A stretch of 26,212 bases of DNA from Chlamydiota bacterium (GCA_013041585.1 JABEVM010000084.1:1-26212); one strand, 5' to 3'; shown: positions 7,962-17,042, counted from the stretch's first letter. The notes: generated from the sequence alone by a model not told the origin. Program-made: numbers and translations.

Positions 7962-7992
7962 AATTAAAAACTAATTTTTTTAGTTTTTAATT
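7962..7992. terminator. perfect 13-bp inverted repeat between convergent genes, likely bidirectional terminator
   Basis: AATTAAAAACTAA (7962-7974) and TTAGTTTTTAATT (7980-7992) are perfect inverted arms around five T. The element starts 3 nt after the stop of SIP paralogue 2, and its right arm contains the lptD stop codon (7987-7989). U-rich runs are present in both RNA strands. It is almost free of G and C, so the hairpin would be weaker than a classical terminator. Confidence 0.5.
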
Positions 7993-10155
7993 AACTAAAG
8001 AGACTTTCCATGTGAAACGGTCATCATTGGGCATATGCTCATAGCAGACACGAGCTTTCCAATGAGTGGTAAGCATTGTGACTAGTTCAATTTTTTGTGA
8101 ATCATAGTTTGGTTCATGTCTTCTTCCCCAACCTACGTGGCATTCATAATATGCAGACCATTTTGGAGAGAGTCTTGCGGAGACCCGACCAAGAAAAGTA
8201 TTACGACCATCAGAAATAGGTGAGTGAAGTAGCTCTTCTAAAGGTCTTGCGAAGTCGATCACAAAATTTTCTCGATCTGATTTACGCCAATCAAATTTAC
8301 TACGGTGACGGTATTCAAGTCCAAGAGCTAGATGAGCATTGACGGTCCAGTTTGCTAAGAAATTAGAATAGTCTAAGACATTTTCTGCCACGTTCCAGCA
8401 AAGCTCAGTTTTAAAATTGAGACTTGGTAGGTTCCAAGAGAAATTAGTGTACGCCTTAGGGAATGTAGTATGGTAGGTAACTTGGTGGAAGAAGGCATAG
8501 GAAAAAGTATCTACGACAAAGGTTGGAGTGAAATTCGTTCTTTTATATAGAGAATTACGAACTCCAACACGTAGCATATTAATATGCACATAACCATCAT
8601 CAATGTTAAATATATAGTGATCATCAAGACCTGCTGTCGGATGAGTTAGACCTTGAAAAAAGACATAGGGCTCAATCATGTGCCTATACTTGCTATAGGT
8701 GTGGAAAAACCTTGTATTGGTATCCACTCCATAGGAGAGGATGCTTTGTTGTCTTGAAGGCCCAGTTGGACTGTTGCGTGCAGGGACATTTTGACTTTCT
8801 GGAAATCTTGAATTTTCTTTAGGGGTATTGCTATAGAAAATCCCAACATAGCCAACATGAGGCGTGAGGGTAAAATATTTTAAGGGGATCGGACGATAGA
8901 GTTCATTTCTTGTAGATAGCCTTACCGAGTCAAAATTCGAGACTTGGGGCGATAGCTCTTTTGCAAAGACATAATCTAGATAGCCAACCTGGAAGTTATT
9001 CTGCGAAATGATTCCGGAGGAGCCTAAACTGAGTGGATGAATTCCGACTGCAGCTAAGGGGAGCTCTTGGTTTATGCTCTGAAAGCTGTTTATCCTAGGC
9101 TGAATGCGAAAGCTTGAAACGGAGATATTTTCCACATGCTGAATGCGAAGGAGGGTCCTTTTTTGGGTGTTGATCTCAAAATCGTCATTTTTGAAGTCTC
9201 CAGGTAGTTTATTATCGGAGAGCTTATCCCATGTCAAATCTGCAACAGTTTTTTCGTTTTGGCTTTGTGAATGGAACATCCCTTGAAAGCGATAATGATA
9301 TCTTTTTTTATTGGTTTCCCCTTGAACTTCATCTTCATCGGGAACGACTTTATTCCGAGGTTGTGCTACATAGTTTTTTGTTAGAAAAGAGGACCTACCA
9401 TCATCTGAGTAGTACTCAGATTCTATTGCCCCTCCAAAGCCTCTGTTAATTCGATAATCCAGCCTTGCATAGACATCGGAATATTCTGATGCAAAGACTC
9501 GGTACCTAGCACTTAATTTAGCATTAAGCCCTTTATCCCAAACAACCTTGTACCGTACTGGAGAGCTAGAAAACATCTTTAGGTTGGTTTTAAAAGAAGG
9601 GAACCAAAATAAGGGAATTTTTACAAAACGGATTTTGATATCTTCTGCTGTCAGGATTTGGGAGGGGGACACTTTAATACGGCTTGCGTCGATGTTCCAG
9701 GTCTTTTCTTGGTTCTCGGAAGTTGTTATATACGCATTATGGATGTAGATCGTGCCATCTTCTTCAATGTCGATCTTATCTCCTCCTAAAAACCAAACCC
9801 CGGTAAACGTCTTTCCATCCCATATAGTCCCTTTTTTTGTTGTAAGGTCATATTCAAGTTTTGAACCCACAAAGAATTGCTTCTCATATTCGAGAAGAAG
9901 ATTCCCTTCAGCCACGACTTTTTGTATGTGAGTGCCATTTTCAATTTTGTCGATGTACTCAATCTTTTGGGCTTGAATGCGTAAATTTCCCATGGAAACG
10001 ATCCCACCTTTATCAGTGGAGACAACGCCATGAGAAAATTCTGGATCTTTGAGATTTACTTGCAGTTCTGGATTTGTAAATTCTTGTGAAATGCCTAAAG
10101 AAGACAGAGAAGTGAAAAAAAGGAGGGAAAAAAGAAATTTTTTTGGGATAGGCAT
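7987..10155 (-). CDS. lptD: LptD-like outer-membrane LPS assembly protein
   Basis: Outer-membrane beta-barrel (722 aa) that inserts LPS into the outer leaflet. A signal peptide (PIPKKFLFSLLFFTSLSSLG, cleavage near residue 24) leads to an OstA-type periplasmic jellyroll with VVAEGNLLLEYEKQFFVG and LEYDLTTKKGTIWDG. The LptD junction follows: AYITTSENQEKTWNIDAS, then ITAEDIK-type strands and the hydrophobic IPLFWFPSFK, equivalent to the VPxFYLPYF segment. Alternating aromatic strands of the barrel run to the end, and YRHMIEPYVFF is typical. A GTG precedes the ATG by one codon; I chose the ATG. No clear Shine-Dalgarno is seen. The overall assignment is good, but identity to characterised LptD is low. 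Confidence 0.78.
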   Translation of the reverse strand: MPIPKKFLFSLLFFTSLSSLGISQEFTNPELQVNLKDPEFSHGVVSTDKGGIVSMGNLRIQAQKIEYIDKIENGTHIQKVVAEGNLLLEYEKQFFVGSKLEYDLTTKKGTIWDGKTFTGVWFLGGDKIDIEEDGTIYIHNAYITTSENQEKTWNIDASRIKVSPSQILTAEDIKIRFVKIPLFWFPSFKTNLKMFSSSPVRYKVVWDKGLNAKLSARYRVFASEYSDVYARLDYRINRGFGGAIESEYYSDDGRSSFLTKNYVAQPRNKVVPDEDEVQGETNKKRYHYRFQGMFHSQSQNEKTVADLTWDKLSDNKLPGDFKNDDFEINTQKRTLLRIQHVENISVSSFRIQPRINSFQSINQELPLAAVGIHPLSLGSSGIISQNNFQVGYLDYVFAKELSPQVSNFDSVRLSTRNELYRPIPLKYFTLTPHVGYVGIFYSNTPKENSRFPESQNVPARNSPTGPSRQQSILSYGVDTNTRFFHTYSKYRHMIEPYVFFQGLTHPTAGLDDHYIFNIDDGYVHINMLRVGVRNSLYKRTNFTPTFVVDTFSYAFFHQVTYHTTFPKAYTNFSWNLPSLNFKTELCWNVAENVLDYSNFLANWTVNAHLALGLEYRHRSKFDWRKSDRENFVIDFARPLEELLHSPISDGRNTFLGRVSARLSPKWSAYYECHVGWGRRHEPNYDSQKIELVTMLTTHWKARVCYEHMPNDDRFTWKVSLVN

Positions 10156-10267
10156 CACAAAATGAGTCTTTTACAGATTGAGTATGGGTTTTAGCAAGTG
10201 AGGATAGCGAAATCATTTTTATTCTACAAGAAGTCAAAGCTACACGCTGGAGTTGCGCCGCCTATCG

Positions 10268-11674
10268 TCAATGTTTTGCATGTGAGACAGTAGGTGGTTT
10301 CCATGTGCCGTTCAGCGCTTCTGCTTTGGGCCAGTATAACCTAAGCATCAAGTTAAAATTTTCTTTTGGCGCAGGAAGCCAATTCGATCTCATTTCTTTA
10401 GGTTCATGGTATTGGACGTAAATGTCCAAAGTTCCATCCGGATTGAATTGAAGGTTGTCATAAAAATGGATGGCATAACGGTCAATCGAATTTTTCACTA
10501 AATAATGTTGCTCGTTATACATAGTAACAGACCAAAAGGCGTTTACAGGCGGAGTTTGTCCTTTCTCAAAATGGATAATGTATAGATGATCACCTCGCAA
10601 GGGTTTACCGGCATCATCCACTTCGGCATAATAGTAAATGGCATCCTCTGGTTGATTCACTCCAAGACCCATTTGGGCTACGGCAGCTCTAAGTAGATAG
10701 TCGGTTCCATAATTTCCTATCGATTTTAGATTGATCTCCCAACCATTGATCACCTTCCCTAAGCTTTTTACTTTTTCGTTAATTTTTTCTCTGGCAGCCT
10801 TGAGTGAAAGGGTGAGTTCGTCTTGCATAGAAGAATCTAATTTTTTCATTTTGAATTCTTTTCCAGGTGAGATATCGATTCGCGACATTATTTCCATCAT
10901 GTTTTTATCTGCTGGAGCAGGGGGATTCGTTTGAAGCAGCTTTGCAAATGTCTGGAAAAATACCTCTGCGTTCATAGTATCGACTTCCAGTTTGGGAGAC
11001 GCTCTTAGATCTTTCATGTCTAAAGCGGTTTTTAAGGCTACGGCGTTTTTCTTTGTAAATTCTTCTAATGTTAGTAGTGAGCATTTGCTTTGCAGTTCAT
11101 TCACGATTTTGTACTCGTGAGAGCCCTGACAAAAAAATCGTCCTATGATCCAAACTGTATTGGTCGGGGATTTAATTTCTTGCGCACCTTGAGAAAGGAC
11201 ACCTTTCCAATTAGGTCCAGTAATGACAAAGTCTTCAGCTTTCGTACCTGTTGTCCTCTTTCCTATAGAGGAAAAGACATTTGTCCAAACATCTAGCATC
11301 TCAAATACATAATAACGATCTTGCGTATCAGGAAGGTGTAAAACCATAGGCCCATTTGTAAGATCGAGCCATCCGGATGTATATAAAGTATCGACATTAG
11401 GGCTTACAATCGTATCAAAGCTTGGAGTTAAAAACTCTTTTGTATGTGCGAGTTGATTTACTGGGGCGAAAGGACCAGAAAAAAGCAGGTTCGTATGGGT
11501 CATCACTTGTTTAGTCTCATTCATAAGGACAAGTGGATAGCCAAATATGTATGTTTCAACCCCGATCTGAAAGGTCTCTTCATCTGACAATTCTTGGGCT
11601 GGGTATGCTCTGCAGCTTACACCGATTGCAAAGAGTGATAGGAGAATGGGGAGAAAATGTCTTTTTGTAGCCAT
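10268..11674 (-). CDS. exported DUF1254/DUF1214 domain protein
   Basis: A 468-aa protein with a signal peptide (RHFLPILLSLFAIGVSC, then RAYPAQE). A Cys is present, but the residues before it fit a lipobox poorly. The DUF1254 domain (residues about 35-190) has IGVETYIFGYPLVLMNET, FDTIVSPNVDTLYTSGWLDL and DRYYVFEMLDVWTN. The C-terminal DUF1214 domain (about 320-455) has NYGTDYLLRAAVA, FWSVTMYNEQHYLVKN, RYAIHF and NWLPAP. The biochemical function of this family is not known to me; its members are exported proteins scattered across many bacteria. It is transcribed alone, with a 68-bp gap to the upstream gene. AGGTG lies 5 nt before the ATG. Its patchy distribution elsewhere makes lateral transfer possible. 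Confidence 0.88.
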   Translation of the reverse strand: MATKRHFLPILLSLFAIGVSCRAYPAQELSDEETFQIGVETYIFGYPLVLMNETKQVMTHTNLLFSGPFAPVNQLAHTKEFLTPSFDTIVSPNVDTLYTSGWLDLTNGPMVLHLPDTQDRYYVFEMLDVWTNVFSSIGKRTTGTKAEDFVITGPNWKGVLSQGAQEIKSPTNTVWIIGRFFCQGSHEYKIVNELQSKCSLLTLEEFTKKNAVALKTALDMKDLRASPKLEVDTMNAEVFFQTFAKLLQTNPPAPADKNMMEIMSRIDISPGKEFKMKKLDSSMQDELTLSLKAAREKINEKVKSLGKVINGWEINLKSIGNYGTDYLLRAAVAQMGLGVNQPEDAIYYYAEVDDAGKPLRGDHLYIIHFEKGQTPPVNAFWSVTMYNEQHYLVKNSIDRYAIHFYDNLQFNPDGTLDIYVQYHEPKEMRSNWLPAPKENFNLMLRLYWPKAEALNGTWKPPTVSHAKH

Positions 11675-11742
11675 GAGGACACCTGCGTTAGATAGATACG
11701 TACAACCTAGTTATTACTTTTGATATATACGTTTTTTTGCAG

Positions 11743-13611
11743 CTACGCAACAGTTATATTGCCATCTGTAACATGGGCAAATTTTCTAAGCTCTAAACTC
11801 AGAGTTTGAACGGATTTTTGATCGCCTACAAAATGCAAAAGATCGCTGAGAATTTCATAACGGCTCCATTGGATGAGCCTGCCTTCTACAATTTCTGCTC
11901 TGCCGATTACCGCTCCGGCAATCGAATAGATTTCATCTTTCATAAGTGGCCCATCATTCGTAAGAAGACGGAAAAAGAGCCTTACAGTGATATTCTGAAC
12001 AATGGCCCTGTCAATATCTTGTTTGCAGGCGCCGCTGACCCTTGCAGCAGATAGATCTTCATCTAATTGTCCGTCTAACATACTTTCTATATCTTGAAAG
12101 GATTTGCAAAGAGCTCCGAGTGAAATGATCCCTTGCGTAGCAAGCTGCATCACCCGGCCTACTCTCTTTTGTCCCTTTTCTGTTCGCATCAAATCGTCCC
12201 AATGGACTTTGCCTATAGTGCCATCTGCTGTAAGTGTTGTAAAAACCTGCTCAGCACAGAAGAAGGCATTTTTGAATTGCATATCGGAAATGGTTCTCTC
12301 TTGAGCAAAAACCCCATTATCATCTTGGGTCTCGATGCTTCTATGAGAGATGGGCTCAATTTTTTCGATACTTGCAGAAGTATCCTGAATTCCCTCTTTT
12401 GCCATGACGTATTTGGCATAAAGAAGGAGAAACTCTTGAGGGGACGAAAACTTCATGAAGGGTGTAGTCATTTTCATCGCATCCGTATCAAAACTAAGGG
12501 AAAGAAGTCTCATCGAATCAGGATGTTCTCTTTCATATTTGGCCATTTCGCGGATGCGAACTGCCTCGGAATATTTTTCCATATTCTGATAGTTTTGTCT
12601 CAGTTCATGGACTTTGACACCTTTCTTATTTAGTTTGTCCATATAGACAAGCACGCCATCATGATAAAGATGGTCGCCAGTTGGACCGGGTCCATAGTAG
12701 AATCGCATCGTCTTTGGTTTGCCGTCTACGCTAATACGAAAATCTTCTCCTCTAAGATTGGGATTGCCTTTGTGCCCGTTAAATTCCAGGGGGAACCAAT
12801 CTGCTTCTTTTGATTCTACAGCCTCTATTGGATTGGCCATCATCCAGAACAAGGTCGTGTACCAGGAGTTTCTTTGGTAGGCAAAAGTGACGTTTATATG
12901 CCTATCCATCTGCGTGGCTAGCTCTCCCCAAGTGAAGGTGTCTTGGTTAAGTTCTCCTAGAACTTTTTCTCCATATCTTTTAAAAGCTTTTTCTCCATCT
13001 GTAGAAAGGTCCATGACAGATAGGATTTGTAAAAATGTTACAACTGGGTTTTCTTCTTCGTTTTTTAGTACTTGATATACGTCGGTTGACATGGCTAGGG
13101 TTATCTTTTCACGGATTGCATCCGGATCAGAGCCAGAGTCAATCATCCTCATAATTGCTGCAGCCCTATCTACAAAATTGGTAATTGTTTCGACTGCTAT
13201 TTGTCCGTTTTTACTTTGGATTTGCGTCTTACAAAGCTCTCGTTGGGTTTCCAATCCAGGACCGGGAGATAAGATTTTTCTATAGTCTACGTCGACTGTA
13301 AGGCCCTTCTTAAGCGCTTCTAGCCTTGCTGCATAGATATCATGGTTTAGGTTTTTGTTATAAAGGTAGGAGAGGGTATTCGGAATAAGGGTAAGAGCTT
13401 TAAGCGGGATGTAGAGCAAAACAGCAAAAAACTTGAGAGTATAATATACCACTTTGAGGACGCAGTAGCCTGTATCAAAGCCTTTGGATGATCCATCTTT
13501 TGGATCTAGTACTTCGACTCTTCTTTCAGAAAGGCTGCCCGTAGAAACAGAAGAAGATGAGGAGCTCCCCGTCTGAGCAGATCCTGCGTTTAGGCTAGGT
13601 ATAGCTGGCAT
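11743..13611 (-). CDS. unknown protein, Ser-rich N-terminus with hydrophobic block; candidate effector
   Basis: I do not recognise this 622-aa protein. It has no signal peptide. Residues 1-45 are Ser/Thr-rich and disordered-looking (GSSSSSSVSTGS), followed by a strongly hydrophobic stretch (about 48-84, with YYTLKFFAVLLYIPLKALTL). The remaining 530 residues look soluble and mostly helical, with a central beta-like section (about 270-330: FRISVDGKPKTMRFYYGPGPTG). No catalytic signature is evident. A non-Sec N-terminus plus a hydrophobic segment near it fits a chlamydial type III substrate or inclusion-membrane protein, but that is inference. The divergent 304-aa gene shares this layout. The upstream spacer is AT-rich; I found no convincing promoter for this strand. 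Confidence 0.7.
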   Translation of the reverse strand: MPAIPSLNAGSAQTGSSSSSSVSTGSLSERRVEVLDPKDGSSKGFDTGYCVLKVVYYTLKFFAVLLYIPLKALTLIPNTLSYLYNKNLNHDIYAARLEALKKGLTVDVDYRKILSPGPGLETQRELCKTQIQSKNGQIAVETITNFVDRAAAIMRMIDSGSDPDAIREKITLAMSTDVYQVLKNEEENPVVTFLQILSVMDLSTDGEKAFKRYGEKVLGELNQDTFTWGELATQMDRHINVTFAYQRNSWYTTLFWMMANPIEAVESKEADWFPLEFNGHKGNPNLRGEDFRISVDGKPKTMRFYYGPGPTGDHLYHDGVLVYMDKLNKKGVKVHELRQNYQNMEKYSEAVRIREMAKYEREHPDSMRLLSLSFDTDAMKMTTPFMKFSSPQEFLLLYAKYVMAKEGIQDTSASIEKIEPISHRSIETQDDNGVFAQERTISDMQFKNAFFCAEQVFTTLTADGTIGKVHWDDLMRTEKGQKRVGRVMQLATQGIISLGALCKSFQDIESMLDGQLDEDLSAARVSGACKQDIDRAIVQNITVRLFFRLLTNDGPLMKDEIYSIAGAVIGRAEIVEGRLIQWSRYEILSDLLHFVGDQKSVQTLSLELRKFAHVTDGNITVA

Positions 13612-13797
13612 GGTTTCTCACGCTTAATTTGTGAGGCTTATTTTTACCATAACCCCGTTTTAATGAATATGCTGATTAGCCATCCTTAAACTCATTCTGA
13701 ATTCAAATTCATAAGTTACATAAAATCAATGAGATAAGTTGTATTCGTTTATTTGTAATAATTATTTAGTTTTAAGTTATTTGATTTAAGTAAAATA

Positions 13798-13826
13798 TTG
13801 AATTTATGAGTAATTAGTATTATAAT
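13798..13826 (+). promoter_or_regulatory. strong predicted promoter for the 304-aa unknown gene
   Basis: TTGAAT (13798-13803) and a perfect TATAAT (13821-13826) are spaced 17 nt apart. The predicted start near 13833 leaves a leader of about 26 nt. The flanking 13741-13860 segment has only about 15 G or C in 120 bases, far below the surrounding coding DNA, which favours melting or silencing by an AT-binding protein. Confidence 0.6.
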
Positions 13827-13858
13827 TATATTATAAAATTTATAATTGTATTAAGGAT

Positions 13859-14773
13859 ATGACTCCAAATAGACCACTAGATTCAAGCTTCAATGGCATT
13901 CTAACACCTCCTCCATCCCCTAGAGACTCGGATGTAAGCAACTTAGGACAAGGATCTTGGGAATATACGACTGGTACAGGTCTAGAGACAAGAAGCATAT
14001 CGGATGAATCCATTTCTTCAGCATCTTCTTCCTCTTCAATTAAAAGCACCTGCTCTAAATGCGCTCATTTTGTTCTTTCGATGCTTTATACGCCTTTTAC
14101 CTATCTAAGAGACCTGCTCTTTGGAAAACCTGTCTCAGACACTGATATAAGAATGAAAGAAGCTCTCGAAAAACTGAAAACAAGTAGCGTTCTTAGCTCT
14201 TCTAGTTCGACCGATGAAAGCGTAGGAGCCGTAGGTTCTGTAGCAAGAGACTTTGCTCCTCTTAAAGAGTCGTTAGAAAATCACGTCATTTCAACTCTTA
14301 AAGTAGGGGACATCCGAGGAAGTAAAAGTTCCATACTTTTTGATTTACTAGGTTATGAGGAAATAGCCTCTTCTTTATCTGATATCATCTACAGAGGGCA
14401 TAAGGTCAAATTTGCTAATGATGATGGATTTTTTTATGAAACATGGGCGAGAAGTGAAGCATCAGATACGCCTATTTTAGGAACTTTCTCAGCAAACGAT
14501 GGAGTTCTTACTTATCATATAAGTAAAGAGATGGATACAGATGGAATCGAGTTTACTAGCCTACGAGTCACAACCTATGTAGATAGTGAAGATGTTCCAA
14601 TTATTGAGTTTGATGATTTAGATGAAGATGCCTGTGGAGAGAATCAACATGCATTATTGTGTGAGGCTCACGAAACAGCACACGAACGTATGAGAAAGTT
14701 TTATAGCGTCGGTCCTATTGAGAGGCAGACAATTCAATTTAAGTCTCAATTTCCCGAATTATCATCTTATTGA
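13859..14773 (+). CDS. unknown acidic protein with TPPPSP motif and hydrophobic segment; candidate effector
   Basis: I do not recognise this 304-aa protein. It has no signal peptide. The N-terminus is Pro/Ser/Thr-rich with LTPPPSPRDSD (residues 15-25), then a run of serines (52-60). A single hydrophobic segment follows (about 68-88, AHFVLSMLYTPFTYLRDLLFG), then another Ser cluster (107-120) and a soluble acidic C-terminal domain (VPIIEFDDLDEDACGE). The proline-directed TPPPSP resembles eukaryotic kinase-target or SH3/WW-type linear motifs. The start ATG is fixed by the upstream promoter and the lack of other in-frame ATGs. AAGG is only 2 nt away, so the ribosome site is poor. The stop overlaps the convergent HEAT gene by 7 nt. 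Confidence 0.68.
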   Translation: MTPNRPLDSSFNGILTPPPSPRDSDVSNLGQGSWEYTTGTGLETRSISDESISSASSSSSIKSTCSKCAHFVLSMLYTPFTYLRDLLFGKPVSDTDIRMKEALEKLKTSSVLSSSSSTDESVGAVGSVARDFAPLKESLENHVISTLKVGDIRGSKSSILFDLLGYEEIASSLSDIIYRGHKVKFANDDGFFYETWARSEASDTPILGTFSANDGVLTYHISKEMDTDGIEFTSLRVTTYVDSEDVPIIEFDDLDEDACGENQHALLCEAHETAHERMRKFYSVGPIERQTIQFKSQFPELSSY

Positions 14774-16446
14774 ATTGCCCGGATGAGAAGCCCTGCTAGA
14801 ACATAACGGTTTTTCGGATGTCCGGTTTTGATCATTTCAAGAAGTGCATCAATGCAATTCTCTTCATGTTTATCAGCTAAAGCTTGATACGAATCCACTA
14901 AAAGTCGAGAGCTTTCTTCTGCTGTCAGCTCATAACGAGAGTCAGGTATACGCATACTATGAGTTACGATAGGGCGGAACCTGATCATTTCATGATTTTT
15001 TCTCTCAGAAACCCAGGTTTTCACAAGATTTTCGTAAGCGACCCCTTTGCCGAGTCTAAAAAGGGCCAAATTGCAATAGGCTCTTATAAAGGGAGCTCCT
15101 GCCTTTTGGGATTGTCCTTCTAGAAGTGTTATCGCACCTTCTGTCTGCAAATTTTCTAATAAAGCGATAAGGAGTGGGACTAGATCATTTTGTCCATAGG
15201 TGAAAATGATCTTCGCTATATCTAAGAAAGCTTTTTCCGGTAGCTCTAGACATTCTCGCAGAACATGCTCTCGGAAAGCCAAAGTCATTGCTTCTAAATC
15301 TTGCGGGCTATGTTGCTGATGTTGCTCTGCGGATCCCACAACTTTCCAAGAAATGAATGACCTTCCTAAGGAAAGGTGCGGCTGAAACCCTAAATCTCTG
15401 GAATCTTTGAATAGAATTTCAGGGAGAAGGCGAAGACATCTCGGATCTTTTCTTTGTAAGAGAGCAATCGTGGCATTAAGTCTTGTATGCTGACAGTTAT
15501 TTTGCGTAAGTTCATAGAGTAGATCTTCTGAACCTGGAATCTCTCCTAAAGCAGAAATAGCAAATAGGTCGCCTTCTTTCGCAATTTCGCAGATCCTATC
15601 TTTAGCAGTTTGATCACCCATCGCATATAAAGAGCGCAATGCTGCTAGTTTCACATTTTTAGCTGGCCCGTTTGAAAGCTTTTGCAGCTTTACTAAAGAG
15701 GGAGTATCTTTAAAGTAGCCTAAGGCTGCAGCGCATGCTTCTTGTTCTGCAATATTTGCATGAGATGCATGGGCACGTAGTACAGGCAGTAGATCATCTC
15801 GGTGATGCCTTGCAGCGCTTAAAATGGATTCTACACGTATATTTGCGTCTTTATCCTCTAGCATATGTTTAAGGACGGTGATGGCATCCGAGGTTCCAAT
15901 CAGAGCAAAGAATTCAGGAAATATTACATGGTAGGGGTGGGGGATTTTATGCATGAGCGATTCCATCTGTCCTACTGCGCTACGATGTTTTCGCATGGAA
16001 AGGAAATAACCAGCTTCCATTCTGACAGGGAAAAAGGGAGAGGACATAGCTTTGATCAAAAGCTCGTCGCACCTGTCATCTTGCATGCTGCCGATGGCTT
16101 GGACTGCTGCGACTTGGGTTTGAGGGTACTGACTTGTAATACCCGATTCTAAAATTTCTATCGAAGTAGAAAGACTTGCCAAGTTAGTTCCAAAAATACT
16201 AAGGAGCTGCTTTTCGTAATCATCGCTTCTGGCGCCCTCTTCAAGAAGGTTGACGGCCATCTGCTCTAAAACTTCAAAGTCATGTTTTCCGATCTTGTTT
16301 TTGTGTTTATAGTAGGAATCGATCGATGAGGACAATTCTTGGGACCTGAGCAAGTAAACGATATGGTTTCTATGTGATTCGGATGTTTCCTCAGAAAGGA
16401 GAGCAACCTGAGAGATAAGAAGAGGGAATAACAAAAGAAAACGCAT
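14767..16446 (-). CDS. exported HEAT-repeat protein
   Basis: A 559-aa protein beginning with a signal peptide (MRFLLLFPLLISQVALLSEE). The mature part is a helical solenoid of HEAT-like repeats. Examples are VAAVQAIGSMQDDRCDELL, VRMEAGYFLSMRKH, NIRVESILSAARHHRDDL and VKLAALRSLYAMGDQTA, covering about residues 100-350. A less regular helical half follows. HEAT solenoids bind proteins, and no enzyme motif is seen. The likely site is the periplasm, acting as a scaffold. The start ATG overlaps the maf stop by 1 nt (TAATG), so it is translated from the DUF3604-maf-HEAT mRNA. Its end overlaps the convergent 304-aa gene by 7 nt. A specific partner cannot be inferred. Confidence 0.83.
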   Translation of the reverse strand: MRFLLLFPLLISQVALLSEETSESHRNHIVYLLRSQELSSSIDSYYKHKNKIGKHDFEVLEQMAVNLLEEGARSDDYEKQLLSIFGTNLASLSTSIEILESGITSQYPQTQVAAVQAIGSMQDDRCDELLIKAMSSPFFPVRMEAGYFLSMRKHRSAVGQMESLMHKIPHPYHVIFPEFFALIGTSDAITVLKHMLEDKDANIRVESILSAARHHRDDLLPVLRAHASHANIAEQEACAAALGYFKDTPSLVKLQKLSNGPAKNVKLAALRSLYAMGDQTAKDRICEIAKEGDLFAISALGEIPGSEDLLYELTQNNCQHTRLNATIALLQRKDPRCLRLLPEILFKDSRDLGFQPHLSLGRSFISWKVVGSAEQHQQHSPQDLEAMTLAFREHVLRECLELPEKAFLDIAKIIFTYGQNDLVPLLIALLENLQTEGAITLLEGQSQKAGAPFIRAYCNLALFRLGKGVAYENLVKTWVSERKNHEMIRFRPIVTHSMRIPDSRYELTAEESSRLLVDSYQALADKHEENCIDALLEMIKTGHPKNRYVLAGLLIRAIQ

Positions 16447-17042
16447 TATAATTCATTCTCACTTTTCAAAAAGTCCCAAAGGTCAATGCCAACTTTTAGA
16501 AATACAGTGCGCATGGCATTGATAGGAAGCCCTAAAATATTATAAAAACAGCCCTCTATCCTTTGAAGTAGGATGCTTCCACTTTTTTCTACTGCAAAAC
16601 CACCTGATTTGTCAGCAAAATAAAAATGGGAGTGATATTTTTGCATTTGCTCTTTGGAAAGGGTATGAAAAAGAAGCCTTGTCACTTCTACTTCTGTGAA
16701 AAATTGATTGCCTTTTCTTACGCTGACCGCTGTATAAATCTCATTCCAATTTCCGGAAAATTCTTGTAAAAACTGAAATGCTTCCGCAGAATCTTTAGGC
16801 TTGTTATAGACTTTTTGGTTTGCGTAGACAACTGTGTCTGCGGTTAAAACTACAGAATTTGGATGTTTTTGAGAAAGCCATTTTCCCTTTTCTTCAGAAA
16901 GGGTTTTGACGTACGCAATCGGATCACCTAAAAAAGGAATTTGCTCCTCATCATAATGAGAGGGTATTTGCTCAAAGGGAAGAGAAAAATACTGCAATAT
17001 TTCCCTGCGTCTTGGAGATGCAGAGCCAAGGATGACATGCAT
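16446..17042 (-). CDS. maf: Maf family nucleoside triphosphate pyrophosphatase
   Basis: A 198-aa Maf/YhdE-type protein. Family members hydrolyse non-canonical nucleotides, or dTTP/UTP, to monophosphates in the cytosol, and overexpression can inhibit septation. The motifs are ILGSASPRRREIL (residues 4-16), LTADTVVYANQKVYNKP, NEIYTAV, and DKSGGFAVEKSGSILLQRIEGCFYNILGLP. The usual GxxHxVYTAV motif lacks its His here (SGNWNEIYTAV). An AGG sits upstream at useful spacing, and the DUF3604 stop is 3 nt before the start. The HEAT gene start overlaps the end, so it is the middle gene of three. Confidence 0.93.
   Translation of the reverse strand: MHVILGSASPRRREILQYFSLPFEQIPSHYDEEQIPFLGDPIAYVKTLSEEKGKWLSQKHPNSVVLTADTVVYANQKVYNKPKDSAEAFQFLQEFSGNWNEIYTAVSVRKGNQFFTEVEVTRLLFHTLSKEQMQKYHSHFYFADKSGGFAVEKSGSILLQRIEGCFYNILGLPINAMRTVFLKVGIDLWDFLKSENEL

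Noticed and set aside
10156..10267. Possible small gene or RNA between lptD and the DUF1254 gene
   Set aside because: The 112-bp gap contains no convincing start with a ribosome site, no hairpin plus T-run and no clear promoter.
10268..11674. Lipoprotein call for the DUF1254/DUF1214 protein
   Set aside because: A Cys follows the hydrophobic core, but the preceding residues GVS do not fit a lipobox well. Ordinary signal-peptidase cleavage near AYPA is equally likely.
12133..12633. A 166-codon open frame on the plus strand inside the 622-aa unknown gene
   Set aside because: It is wholly antisense to a longer frame that has a proper start. Its translation has irregular Cys/His/Phe-rich composition and no recognisable domain or ribosome site.
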